64,000 nucleotides of DNA from Chelativorans xinjiangensis (GTDB taxonomy: Bacteria; Pseudomonadota; Alphaproteobacteria; Rhizobiales; Rhizobiaceae): the NCBI RefSeq assembly GCF_009812055.1, contig NZ_WQNH01000011.1, forward strand, positions 1 through 64,000, given 5' to 3'. Position numbers and translations under genes: made by a program. The notes under the pieces were generated by a model. That model did no database searches, had not been told where the DNA came from, and worked only from the letters and a program-made list of their open reading frames with translations. Positions within the stretch are counted from its first letter, which is position 1; every line of letters begins with the position of its first letter. Of the stretch, positions 46,690-53,877 are shown piece by piece.

Positions 46690-46707
46690 CATTGACAAAA
46701 GTCAATG
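46690..46707. promoter_or_regulatory. Palindromic operator overlapping the SorC-type gene promoter
   Basis: CATTGAC AAAA GTCAATG is a perfect 7-4-7 inverted repeat sharing TTGACAAA with the palindrome at 39623-39647. On the minus strand it supplies TTGACT as -35, followed at 16 bases by AATAAT as -10, a good sigma-70 promoter. The site ends 32 bases before the regulator's start codon. Confidence 0.7.
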
Positions 46708-46751
46708 TCGGTGTGACCTTTCCTCCTTGTGTTCGAGTAGATGCGGTTAGA

Positions 46752-46825
46752 TGGAGATGTCGGCGCTCCTTGGGGGAGATGTCCGGCAGGACAGAGGGGG
46801 GCGCGAAGGAGCGCTGACATCTCCA
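46752..46825. repeat. Short palindromic element, relative of the glyS insertion
   Basis: Twenty-base ends (46752-46771 and 46806-46825) are inverted copies with one mismatch. The interior GGGGGAGATGTCCGGCAGGA and ACAGAGGGGGGC match the interior of the element at 1007-1154. It lies between the SorC-type gene promoter and the GFA gene. Confidence 0.8.
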
Positions 46826-46852
46826 GCCTTCCATCCCCCTAAACACCACCAC

Positions 46853-47296
46853 TCACCGATTGATCGGCGGTCCCTCGAAGACATGCCGCTCATATTGCGG
46901 CAGGTCGTCGTTGATCGTGTACCACGGCGCCTTGGAGCCCACGAAGATGTGCTCGTTCGGCCGGATTGTCGGGTCGTCGGTGAGCGTGCCCATGACGATG
47001 TGCACGAACGCGCCGTCGCGCACGACGGAATAGAGGAACGAACCGCAAGCGCTGCAGCGCGCGTCGTGGTTATCCTCGTCGCCGAAGATCAGCAGGCGGC
47101 CTTCACCCTCGATAACCGTCATCTTCTCCCGCTCGATGCCGGCGAAGGGCTTGAAAGCCGAGCCAGTCGCCCGGCGGCAGTCGGCGCAATGGCAATTGGC
47201 CGCGTAGCCGAATGCGTCGTCGACGGTGTAGTGGACGGCGCCGCACAGGCATCTTCCCGCAAGCCTGCGAACGCCGTCCGGTCCAGCACTTGTCAT
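46853..47296 (-). CDS. GFA family (Mss4-fold) zinc protein
   Basis: The 147-residue protein resembles the glutathione-dependent formaldehyde-activating (GFA) family. The zinc ligands are CLCGAVHYT, the pair NCHCADCRRATG, and CSACGSFLYS. Despite the family name, most members have no proven activity with formaldehyde. It lies between the palindromic repeat and the second GH4 gene, 57 bases from the latter, and is probably cotranscribed with it. Confidence 0.88.
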   Translation of the reverse strand: MTSAGPDGVRRLAGRCLCGAVHYTVDDAFGYAANCHCADCRRATGSAFKPFAGIEREKMTVIEGEGRLLIFGDEDNHDARCSACGSFLYSVVRDGAFVHIVMGTLTDDPTIRPNEHIFVGSKAPWYTINDDLPQYERHVFEGPPINR

Positions 47297-47353
47297 AGCG
47301 CCTCTCCCGGTGCATTCGGCGGCGATCCACGCCGCCGCTGCCGCACACTACAT

Positions 47354-48808
47354 CTACCGATGCGCCCCCGCCATCTGCCTGAGCTCCTCGACCGTCCGCA
47401 CCCGCTTGCGCGCCGCGCCCTGCCAATCGCGCGTGGCGACTTTCGAATTGGCGAGCCGCTCCGTCGCAGCGGGCACCGCGTCGGCATATTGCGGCAGCCA
47501 GGCGGCCTGCGCGACGACCATCTCGTCCACCATCGCCCACACCTCCTCGGGCGTGCAGACGGCGCCGACCAGCGGGTCGTGCAGCATGGCGAGCTTCAGG
47601 AGGTCGATGTCGCCCGTCATCGCCGCTTCGACGGCCATGCGCTGGACGGAGATCGAGACCGAGCAGGTGGCGGCGCAGGCGAGCGGCAGGGTGATGCCCT
47701 CGACCATGTTGATGCCGAAACGGTCCACGAAGCCGGGGCTTTCGATGATGGCGTCCTCGGGCAGGTTCGTGATGATACCGCCGTTCTTCACGTTGAAGTG
47801 GCCGCGATAGACGCGCCCCGTTTCCAGCGCCTCGATGATGTGGCTGGCGTGCTCGGTGGTGCGCTTGTGCTCCGTGAGCGGCTTTCCGGCCTCTTCGAGG
47901 AATTTTGGAAAGTCGGTCTCGAACCAGTTGCGGCGCTCGGTGCAGTAGCGCAGGTAGCCGCCGGTCTCGCCATGGATCCACTCGCTCATGTCGATCCAGT
48001 TGCCGATCTCGTCCGGGCGCTTGCGATACCAGGGCAGGTATTCGGAAAGGTGTCCGTTGCTCTCGGTGGAATAGACGCCGAAGCGCTTCAGCACGTCGAT
48101 CCGGAGCTTCTCCTGCTTCGAATAGACGGGATGGCGCTCGAAGGCGGCGATCAACTCCTCCTTCCCGATCCTGCGCCCGTTGACACGCAGGTCGATGTAC
48201 CAGGTCTGGTGGTTGATGCCGCTGCAGACGTAGTCGAGTTCCTCGTCCATCACACCCAGGACCTGGGCGATCTGATGGGCGCCGTGCTGCACGCCGTGGC
48301 ACAGGCCCACCGTGTTGACGCCGCCATACTTCAGCGCTGCCCAGGTGTTCATGGCCATGGGGTTGGCGTAGTTGAGGAACAGCGCCCCCTCCTCCGCCAC
48401 CTCGCTGATGTCCTTGCAGAAGTCGAGGATGACGGGGATGTTGCGCTGGCCGTACATGATGCCGCCGGCGCAAAGCGTGTCGCCCACGCACTGGTCGACG
48501 CCATATTTGAGCGGGATGTCGACGTCCGTGGCGAAGGCTTCCAGCCCGCCGACGCGCACACAGCTCATGATGTAACGGGCGCCCTCCAGGGCCTTGCGGC
48601 GGTCGGTGGTGGCCGTCACCCTAGCAGGCAGGCCGTTTACCGCGACGATCTTCTCGATGATCTGGCGGATCATGTCGAGATTGCGCTCGTTGATGTCCGT
48701 CAGGGCGATCTCGATGTCGCTGAACTCAGGGACCTTGAAGAGGTCCGAAACAAGCGTCTTGGTGAAGCCGACCGAGCCGGCGCCGATGATAGCCACCTTG
48801 AATGTCAT
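47354..48808 (-). CDS. GH4 family alpha-galactosidase-like enzyme (second copy)
   Basis: The 484-residue NAD+- and metal-dependent glycosidase has the dinucleotide motif VAIIGAGSVGFTKTLVSDLF and the blocks FLNYANPMAMNTWAALKY, VGLCHGVQHGAHQIA (metal-ligand Cys) and SGINHQTWYIDL. It shares the fold with the first copy at 27823-29193 but is clearly diverged. Resemblance is to MelA/AgaL. A dedicated AraC regulator is divergently encoded at 48911. I chose ATG 48808; frames extending further upstream are antisense to the AraC gene. Confidence 0.9.
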   Translation of the reverse strand: MTFKVAIIGAGSVGFTKTLVSDLFKVPEFSDIEIALTDINERNLDMIRQIIEKIVAVNGLPARVTATTDRRKALEGARYIMSCVRVGGLEAFATDVDIPLKYGVDQCVGDTLCAGGIMYGQRNIPVILDFCKDISEVAEEGALFLNYANPMAMNTWAALKYGGVNTVGLCHGVQHGAHQIAQVLGVMDEELDYVCSGINHQTWYIDLRVNGRRIGKEELIAAFERHPVYSKQEKLRIDVLKRFGVYSTESNGHLSEYLPWYRKRPDEIGNWIDMSEWIHGETGGYLRYCTERRNWFETDFPKFLEEAGKPLTEHKRTTEHASHIIEALETGRVYRGHFNVKNGGIITNLPEDAIIESPGFVDRFGINMVEGITLPLACAATCSVSISVQRMAVEAAMTGDIDLLKLAMLHDPLVGAVCTPEEVWAMVDEMVVAQAAWLPQYADAVPAATERLANSKVATRDWQGAARKRVRTVEELRQMAGAHR

Positions 48809-48827
48809 GCGCTCGTCCTCCTCGCGG

Positions 48828-48860
48828 GGATAGTAACCTAGCCTTGCCGAAGCACTATCC
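48828..48860. promoter_or_regulatory. Inverted repeat between GH4 and AraC genes
   Basis: GGATAGT (48828-48834) and ACTATCC (48854-48860) form a seven-base inverted repeat with a 19-base spacer, in the 102-base region between the divergent GH4 and AraC genes. It is a candidate regulator site, supported only by symmetry and position. Confidence 0.3.
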
Positions 48861-48910
48861 TGTAACGGCGCCGTGGTGTAGAGAAAGCTTGTGCTGGAAA
48901 GGGTAATTTT

Positions 48911-49798
48911 GTGCTTTCGAAGCTGATCGAGCATGGCCACGGGATGCGCCGCGTCGCGCCGCCGAAGGGCGGGGCAGGGCTTTTCTGCATGGCCAGCGGC
49001 GCCGGCTACGAGTTGCGCGTCAACGAGGTCTATTCCTGGGACGGCTTGCAACGCGGCGACGTGCCGTTTGTGCTTATCCAGCACACGATCGCCGGCGAAG
49101 GCCGGCTCGACTACGAGGACGTGCGGCATGTGCTGTCGCCGGGCGAGACGATGTTGCTCACCTTTCCCCATGCCAACCGCTACTGGCTGGAGCGGGGGAA
49201 GAGCTGGGAGTATTTCTGGATCATCCTTTCCGGGCGCGAGGCGCTGCGGCTGGCCGGCGCCATCCTGGCAGCGAAGGGCCCGGTACTGAGGCCCGCGCAG
49301 CCGGCAGCGGACAGGCTTGCAGGCGCCTGCCTGGCGCTGCTTTCCGGCGCGGCAGACGTGCCTGGCGCCGTATCCGCTGCCGCCTACGGAGCCATCACAG
49401 CGCTCTACGACGAGGCCTTCGAGGCCACCGCGGAAGCGGCGGATCTGCCGGCGCCGGTACTGCGGGCACAGCGTTTCGTCGAGGACAACCTGGCGCGGCT
49501 GACGGATGTCGGCATGCTGGCGCGCGCGGCGGGCTTGAGCCGGGCGCATTTCGTGCGGCTGTTCACCGCCGAGGTGGGGCGGCCGCCCTCGGAGTACGTG
49601 TTCGAGAAGCGGATGGAGCGGGCCATGCGCATGCTGCTTGCCACCGATGCACCGATCGGTGCTATAGCCAGGGCCTGCGGCTTCGCCGACGCCAACTACT
49701 TTTCCAAGGCCTTCCGGCGCGCCAGGGGCTGCTCGCCGGGCGCGTTTCGCAATGCCGGCCGCACGGGGCTGCTGACGACCATCGACGGCGAGTGGTAG
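48911..49798 (+). CDS. AraC family regulator of the second GH4 gene
   Basis: The 295-residue regulator has an N-terminal cupin domain (about 20-110; AGEGRLDYEDVRHVLSPGET) and a C-terminal AraC helix-turn-helix pair (about 195-285; LARAAGLSRAHFVRLFTAEV and IARACGFADANYFSKAFRRA). It starts at GTG 48911, with no better ATG upstream. It is divergent from the GH4 gene at 47354-48808, which it presumably controls. An epimerase-like gene follows 34 bases on. Confidence 0.88.
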   Translation: MLSKLIEHGHGMRRVAPPKGGAGLFCMASGAGYELRVNEVYSWDGLQRGDVPFVLIQHTIAGEGRLDYEDVRHVLSPGETMLLTFPHANRYWLERGKSWEYFWIILSGREALRLAGAILAAKGPVLRPAQPAADRLAGACLALLSGAADVPGAVSAAAYGAITALYDEAFEATAEAADLPAPVLRAQRFVEDNLARLTDVGMLARAAGLSRAHFVRLFTAEVGRPPSEYVFEKRMERAMRMLLATDAPIGAIARACGFADANYFSKAFRRARGCSPGAFRNAGRTGLLTTIDGEW

Positions 49799-49832
49799 GC
49801 TCGACAGACACATTGAACAGGGAGAATGCGAG

Positions 49833-50687
49833 ATGATCATCGTAACGGGAGGAAGCGGCCAGGCAGGGCGCGCTTGCGTGCGGGACCTGATGGAGCACGG
49901 CTACGAAGTCACCTCCATCGACCTCGTGCCGCCGACGGACAAGACGGTGCGGTTCAGCCGTGCCGACCTTACCGATTTCGGCCAGGCCATCGCCGCGCTG
50001 TCGATGATCGACGAGCGGGTGTCGAAGGTGACCGGGGTTGTGCATCTGGCCGCCATCCGCGCACCGGGGCTGGCCACCAATCACGTGACCTTCGCCACCA
50101 ACACGGTGTCGACATACAACATCTTCGAGGCGGCAAGGCAGCTCGGCATCAAGAACGTGGTGTGGGCGTCGAGCGAGACCGTGTTCGGCATCCCCTACCC
50201 CAACGGCCCCGCCTACGCGCCGGTGGACGAGGAGGTCGAGCGGCCGGAGACGGCCTATTCGCTGTCGAAGCTGATGGGCGAGAAGATGGCCGAGCAGTTC
50301 TGCCGCTGGGATCCGGAACTGAAGATCGTGGGCTTGCGGCTTTCCAACGTGATGGACCCGGAGGACTACGCGCGCTTTCCCGCCTTCGATGAAGACCCGC
50401 ATGCGCGCAAGTTCAACCTGTGGACCTATATCGACGCGCGCGACGCCGCGCAGGCCGCAAGGCTGGCGCTGGAGGCGAAGCTGACGGGGGCGCATGTCTT
50501 CGGCATCGCCAATGCGGATTCGGTGATGAGCCGGGCCAACGACGCGTTGCTCGACGAGGTCTATCCCGGCACGAAACGCAAGCGGGCGATCGAGGACAAC
50601 GAATCGCTGATCTCCATCGACAAGGCACGCAAGGTGCTGGGCTACAAGCCGCGTTATTCCTGGCGGGACCACGTGGGCGGGCGCTGA
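49833..50687 (+). CDS. Extended SDR, NAD-dependent epimerase/dehydratase-like
   Basis: The 284 residues have the NAD-binding motif VTGGSGQAGRACVRDLMEHG and the active-site Tyr-x3-Lys in AYSLSKLMGEKMAEQ. The wider pattern, with a Tyr at YIDARDAAQAARLAL, suits sugar-nucleotide epimerases or uronate-type dehydrogenases. No specific substrate is visible. It is placed after the AraC gene, so a role in handling galactose or a related sugar is plausible but inferred only from context. Upstream AACAGGGAGAATG provides a ribosome site. Confidence 0.82.
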   Translation: MIIVTGGSGQAGRACVRDLMEHGYEVTSIDLVPPTDKTVRFSRADLTDFGQAIAALSMIDERVSKVTGVVHLAAIRAPGLATNHVTFATNTVSTYNIFEAARQLGIKNVVWASSETVFGIPYPNGPAYAPVDEEVERPETAYSLSKLMGEKMAEQFCRWDPELKIVGLRLSNVMDPEDYARFPAFDEDPHARKFNLWTYIDARDAAQAARLALEAKLTGAHVFGIANADSVMSRANDALLDEVYPGTKRKRAIEDNESLISIDKARKVLGYKPRYSWRDHVGGR

Positions 50688-50694
50688 CGACGCC

Positions 50695-51609
50695 TCAAAT
50701 GCCCGGGGGACAAAAATCCTTGAGCTCGCGCCCGAAACGCTCTGCCAGCCAAGAGGCGGCCGGGCGGAGGGGCCTGTCGCAGGCGTGGATGGCGTACAGA
50801 TCGTAGCTGAACGGCGGATAAGGCTCCAGCGAAAGCCCGGCCAGACGGCCGGCCTTGATGTCGCCTTCGACCATCCACAAGGGCATGCCGCCCCAGCCGA
50901 GACCCGCTAGAAGCAGGGCGTGCTTGGTGGCGATATCACTCACACGCCATGTCTTGAGGGCGTAGACGTGGAAGTCCTTCCCCTTGGTGCGCTCGGATGA
51001 GTCGGTGACGACGATCTGGAAGTGTTCGCGCACGACCAGGCCAGGAACCGGCCCTTCCGCCTGGGCCAGCGGATGATCCGGGGCGGCAACGGGAATCATC
51101 TCCCGCTCCGCGATCTTGCGGGTGACGAGTTCGTCCTGCCTGATCATCGCCTTGCCGGCGATGCCGAGGTCGACCTCCCGCCGAACGAGAAGGTCGGCGA
51201 CCGTGCCAAGCGCGCCCGTGTGAAGGCGCACGCCGACCGTGGGGAACTCTTCCTGGAACGCTCTCAGCGCCGACGTCAGCACCGGCATGGGCAGAAGCAA
51301 ATCGACCGCCAGCCCCACCTCGCCTTCGAGCCCCTGGCCCATGCCGCGGGCGCGGGCGCGCAGAAGATGCAGGGAGGTGACCATGCGGCGGGCGTCTTCC
51401 GTAAGGGCCATGCCCGCCTCCGTCAGCTGCGGCTGGCGCGTGCCCGTGCGCTCGAACAGCTTCAGTTCGAGCTGCGCTTCCAGGTTGGCGATGGTGTAGC
51501 TGACGACCGACTGGGCGCGGTTGAGCCTGCGCGAGGCGGCGGAGAAGCTGCCTTCCTCCGCCACGGCGAGGAAGACCTGCAGCTGGTCGAGGGTCGGATT
51601 GGCGTCCAT
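50695..51609 (-). CDS. LysR family transcriptional regulator
   Basis: The 304-residue protein has an N-terminal winged helix-turn-helix (about 1-65; FLAVAEEGSFSAASRRLNRA) and a C-terminal effector-binding domain of the LysR type. It is divergent from azoR, the usual position for a LysR controlling the opposite gene. A TTATC-N9-GATAA palindrome directly upstream of its start (51613-51631) resembles a LysR site. It converges on the epimerase gene with seven bases between stops. Confidence 0.92.
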   Translation of the reverse strand: MDANPTLDQLQVFLAVAEEGSFSAASRRLNRAQSVVSYTIANLEAQLELKLFERTGTRQPQLTEAGMALTEDARRMVTSLHLLRARARGMGQGLEGEVGLAVDLLLPMPVLTSALRAFQEEFPTVGVRLHTGALGTVADLLVRREVDLGIAGKAMIRQDELVTRKIAEREMIPVAAPDHPLAQAEGPVPGLVVREHFQIVVTDSSERTKGKDFHVYALKTWRVSDIATKHALLLAGLGWGGMPLWMVEGDIKAGRLAGLSLEPYPPFSYDLYAIHACDRPLRPAASWLAERFGRELKDFCPPGI

Positions 51610-51612
51610 GCC

Positions 51613-51631
51613 TTATCTATTCCATCGATAA
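51613..51631. promoter_or_regulatory. Candidate LysR-type binding site
   Basis: TTATC TATTCCATC GATAA is a five-base inverted repeat around a nine-base spacer and contains a T-N11-A pattern. It lies four bases upstream of the LysR start codon, in the 128-base region shared with azoR. Autorepression by occlusion is plausible. Confidence 0.4.
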
Positions 51632-51737
51632 ATCCAAACGATATTTTCCCAGTTTTCGAAATGGGTGTCCATGACCAAATTCCCTCCGAAACATCTCGCC
51701 CGGCACGGCCGGGCAACGGAGAGAAGGACCAAGGCCA

Positions 51738-52355
51738 ATGTCATCCATTTTGCTCGTCACCTCCAGCCCGCGCGGCGAGGCATCCCATTCCACCCGTCTG
51801 GCCACCGAGCTGGCGGAGAAGCTGCGCGAGGCCCAGCCGGGAAGCCGGCTCGTCAAGCGCGACCTCGCCCGTGAGCCGCTGCCGCATATCGGCTCGGACT
51901 TCGCTTCCGGCATCTACACGCCGGAGGAGGCACGCACACCTGAGCAGGCGCGCGCGGTGGCGGTTTCCGATCTTGCGGTCGACGAACTTTTCGCCGCCGA
52001 CCAGATCGTCATCACCGCCGGCATGATCAACTTCACCATCCCCTCCGCGCTGAAGGCGTGGTTCGACAACGTGGCACGCTCAGGGCGCACCTTCCGCTAC
52101 ACCGAGAACGGGCCGGAGGGTCTGGTCAAGGGCAAGAAGGTCTATATCGTCCTGGCCTCCGGCGGCGTTTATTCGGAAGGGCCGGCGGCGGCGTTCGACC
52201 ACGCGGCTCCCTACATGAAGTCCATCCTCGCCTTCCTGGGGATGACCGACGTCGAGGTGATCCGCATCGAAGGAGTGTCGATGGGCGCGGAGGCCGAGCA
52301 GCAGGCCGTGTCGAAGGCGCAGGGCCTGGTATCGGAATATGCGCTAGCGGCCTGA
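51738..52355 (+). CDS. azoR: FMN-dependent NADH-azoreductase
   Basis: The 205-residue flavodoxin-fold reductase reduces azo bonds and quinones with NADH. The opening SSILLVTSSPRGEASHSTRL and the flavin-contacting motif INFTIPSALKAWFDNVARSG are typical of AzoR. A GGAGAGAAGGACC tract precedes the ATG. It is divergent from the LysR gene and probably induced by it in response to quinone-like compounds. A weak hairpin (CGGGGCC region near 52367) follows the gene. Confidence 0.93.
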   Translation: MSSILLVTSSPRGEASHSTRLATELAEKLREAQPGSRLVKRDLAREPLPHIGSDFASGIYTPEEARTPEQARAVAVSDLAVDELFAADQIVITAGMINFTIPSALKAWFDNVARSGRTFRYTENGPEGLVKGKKVYIVLASGGVYSEGPAAAFDHAAPYMKSILAFLGMTDVEVIRIEGVSMGAEAEQQAVSKAQGLVSEYALAA

Positions 52356-52463
52356 AGGTTCTCGGCGGGGCCATACCGGCCCCGTCCTCTCGGGCATGGG
52401 CCAGCGGGGATAAAAACGGCACCGCTCAATTTTCCACTTAAATTAAAAGAATGGAATATCAAT

Positions 52464-52490
52464 CGGATGGGCGATCAGGCGGCCCATCCG
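52464..52490. terminator. Inverted repeat between azoR and the DUF2793 gene
   Basis: CGGATGGGC (52464-52472) and GCCCATCCG (52482-52490) form a perfect nine-base stem with a nine-base loop. It lies in the 218-base gap and could terminate azoR transcription or form part of a leader. No clear T tract follows. Nothing else is evident in the gap besides an AT-rich patch around 52435-52460. Confidence 0.35.
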
Positions 52491-52573
52491 CTGCCGATTT
52501 TTCCGGCGATTTATCCCCGGCGGCCGGGGCGGCCGCATGCTTCTCGCGAGAGTTGAACCGCTACGAGGCCGCA

Positions 52574-53659
52574 ATGATCGATCCCGAAAACACCGCCAGG
52601 CTGAAACTTCCCTACATCATGCCGAGCCAGGCGCAGAAACACGTTACCCACAACGAGGCAATCCGGCTCATCGACGCGCTGGTGCAGCCTGGCATAAAGG
52701 ACCGCGACCTTGCCGCGCCTCCGGCCGAGCCGGCCGAAGGCGATCAGTATATCGTCGCCCAAGGCGCCGCCGGCGAATGGGCGGGCAAGGAGGACCACCT
52801 TGCCGCCTTCATGGACGGGGCATGGTTCCTGCTGCCGCCGGTGACGGGTATGCTTGCCTACGTCGCCGACGAAGCGCGCCTCATCGCCTGGGACGGGAGC
52901 ACCTGGAGGGACGCGGCGGCGCAGGACTTCCAGAACATTGCACTGCTCGGTGTCGGCACGATTGCGGATGCGACGAACCCCTTTGCGGCAAAGCTGGAAA
53001 GCGTGCTGTGGACGGCGAAGACCATCAATGAGGGTGGGTCCGGCGACCTGCGCTACAAGCTGAACAAGGAGGCGGCGGGCAACACGCTCTCCTGCCTATT
53101 CCAGACGGCGTTCTCCGGCCGTGCCGAACTCGGCCTTGTCGGCGACGACGATTTCTCCCTCAAGGTGAGCCCGGACGGCAGCGCCTGGACGGAGGCCATG
53201 CGGGCGGGCGGCGACACCGGCGCCATGGGCTTTCCCGAGCACCCGAAGTTCTCGGCCTACTCCGACTTCGACAACTACGTGGCGGCCAACAGCTGGACCA
53301 CCATCGCCATGAACAACGCCCATTTCAACGATCAGGGCGATTTCGATGCCGGGACGAGCGCCTTCACCGCGCCGCACGACGGCTACTACGTGTTCGGGGC
53401 GGGCTACCAGTTCAAGGAAAATTCCGCTGTTCCCGGCGCGATCCATGTGGGCCTGGGGATCAACGGCGCAAATCCAACCAACCCCAACACCGAGGTACAG
53501 GGGGACGCCACGATCCTCACCGTCCGCAGCAAGGTGAACATCACCAGGATTCTGAAGCTTTCGGCGGGAGACACCGTCGAGGCAATGGCTTACATGGCCG
53601 CCAACGACGGCTATGTGCGCGCCGACTGGAACCACTTCTTCGGCTATCAGGTGCCGTGA
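52574..53659 (+). CDS. DUF2793 protein with C-terminal C1q-like jelly-roll domain
   Basis: The 361 residues begin with a DUF2793 domain (about 1-200). Its typical opening includes LPYIMPSQAQKHVTHNEAIR and DQYIVAQGAAGEWAGKEDHL. The C-terminal part (about 225-361) looks like a C1q/TNF-type beta jelly roll, with the closing motif VRADWNHFFGYQV. DUF2793 occurs in phage and gene-transfer-agent tail or head-fibre proteins of Alphaproteobacteria. No other phage gene is near, so this is an orphan. I chose ATG 52574 (ACGAGG upstream) over an open frame from 52451, which lacks a ribosome site and would contain the hairpin. Confidence 0.8.
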   Translation: MIDPENTARLKLPYIMPSQAQKHVTHNEAIRLIDALVQPGIKDRDLAAPPAEPAEGDQYIVAQGAAGEWAGKEDHLAAFMDGAWFLLPPVTGMLAYVADEARLIAWDGSTWRDAAAQDFQNIALLGVGTIADATNPFAAKLESVLWTAKTINEGGSGDLRYKLNKEAAGNTLSCLFQTAFSGRAELGLVGDDDFSLKVSPDGSAWTEAMRAGGDTGAMGFPEHPKFSAYSDFDNYVAANSWTTIAMNNAHFNDQGDFDAGTSAFTAPHDGYYVFGAGYQFKENSAVPGAIHVGLGINGANPTNPNTEVQGDATILTVRSKVNITRILKLSAGDTVEAMAYMAANDGYVRADWNHFFGYQVP

Positions 53660-53787
53660 TCGCGCAGGCGGCACCGCCGTTGCCACGGATGGCCGGCGCC
53701 CTTCGACGAGTTCGGGGCGCAGGCGGCGGCAAGCGGAATCCAGCCTTGCCAGCGCCCGCGCCAGCGATCGCCGGGGGACTTGTGTTT

Positions 53788-53801
53788 CCAAAACGCTTCG
53801 G
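53788..53801. promoter_or_regulatory. LacI-type operator 1 upstream of the alpha-glucosidase gene
   Basis: CCAAAACGCTTCGG matches the LacI-family pattern with two substitutions relative to the perfect second copy (53810-53837), whose core is CCAAAGCGCTTTGG. Their centres are 29 bases apart, nearly three helical turns. Confidence 0.6.
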
Positions 53802-53809
53802 GCAATGTC

Positions 53810-53837
53810 CCGTCATCCAAAGCGCTTTGGATGACGG
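53810..53837. promoter_or_regulatory. LacI-type operator 2, perfect 28-base palindrome
   Basis: CCGTCATCCAAAGC followed directly by its exact inverse complement GCTTTGGATGACGG makes a perfect palindrome. Its centre AAAGCGCTTT is the LacI-family operator core. It lies 40 bases upstream of the alpha-glucosidase start. AglR, a LacI-type regulator, controls alpha-glucoside genes in rhizobia, but no such gene is present in this window. Confidence 0.7.
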
Positions 53838-53877
53838 ATACAATCAAATTTCAGACCCCATATCAGAGAAGAGTGCC

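Noticed and set aside
46751-48841. 696-codon open frame on the plus strand
   Set aside because: It is the antisense of the GFA and GH4 genes, whose minus-strand products show clear family motifs. The plus-strand translation is rich in His, Arg and Asp without any recognisable domain.
52451-52573. Upstream start for the DUF2793 protein at 52451
   Set aside because: There is no ribosome site, the added 41 residues lack similarity to the family opening, and the segment contains a hairpin typical of non-coding DNA.
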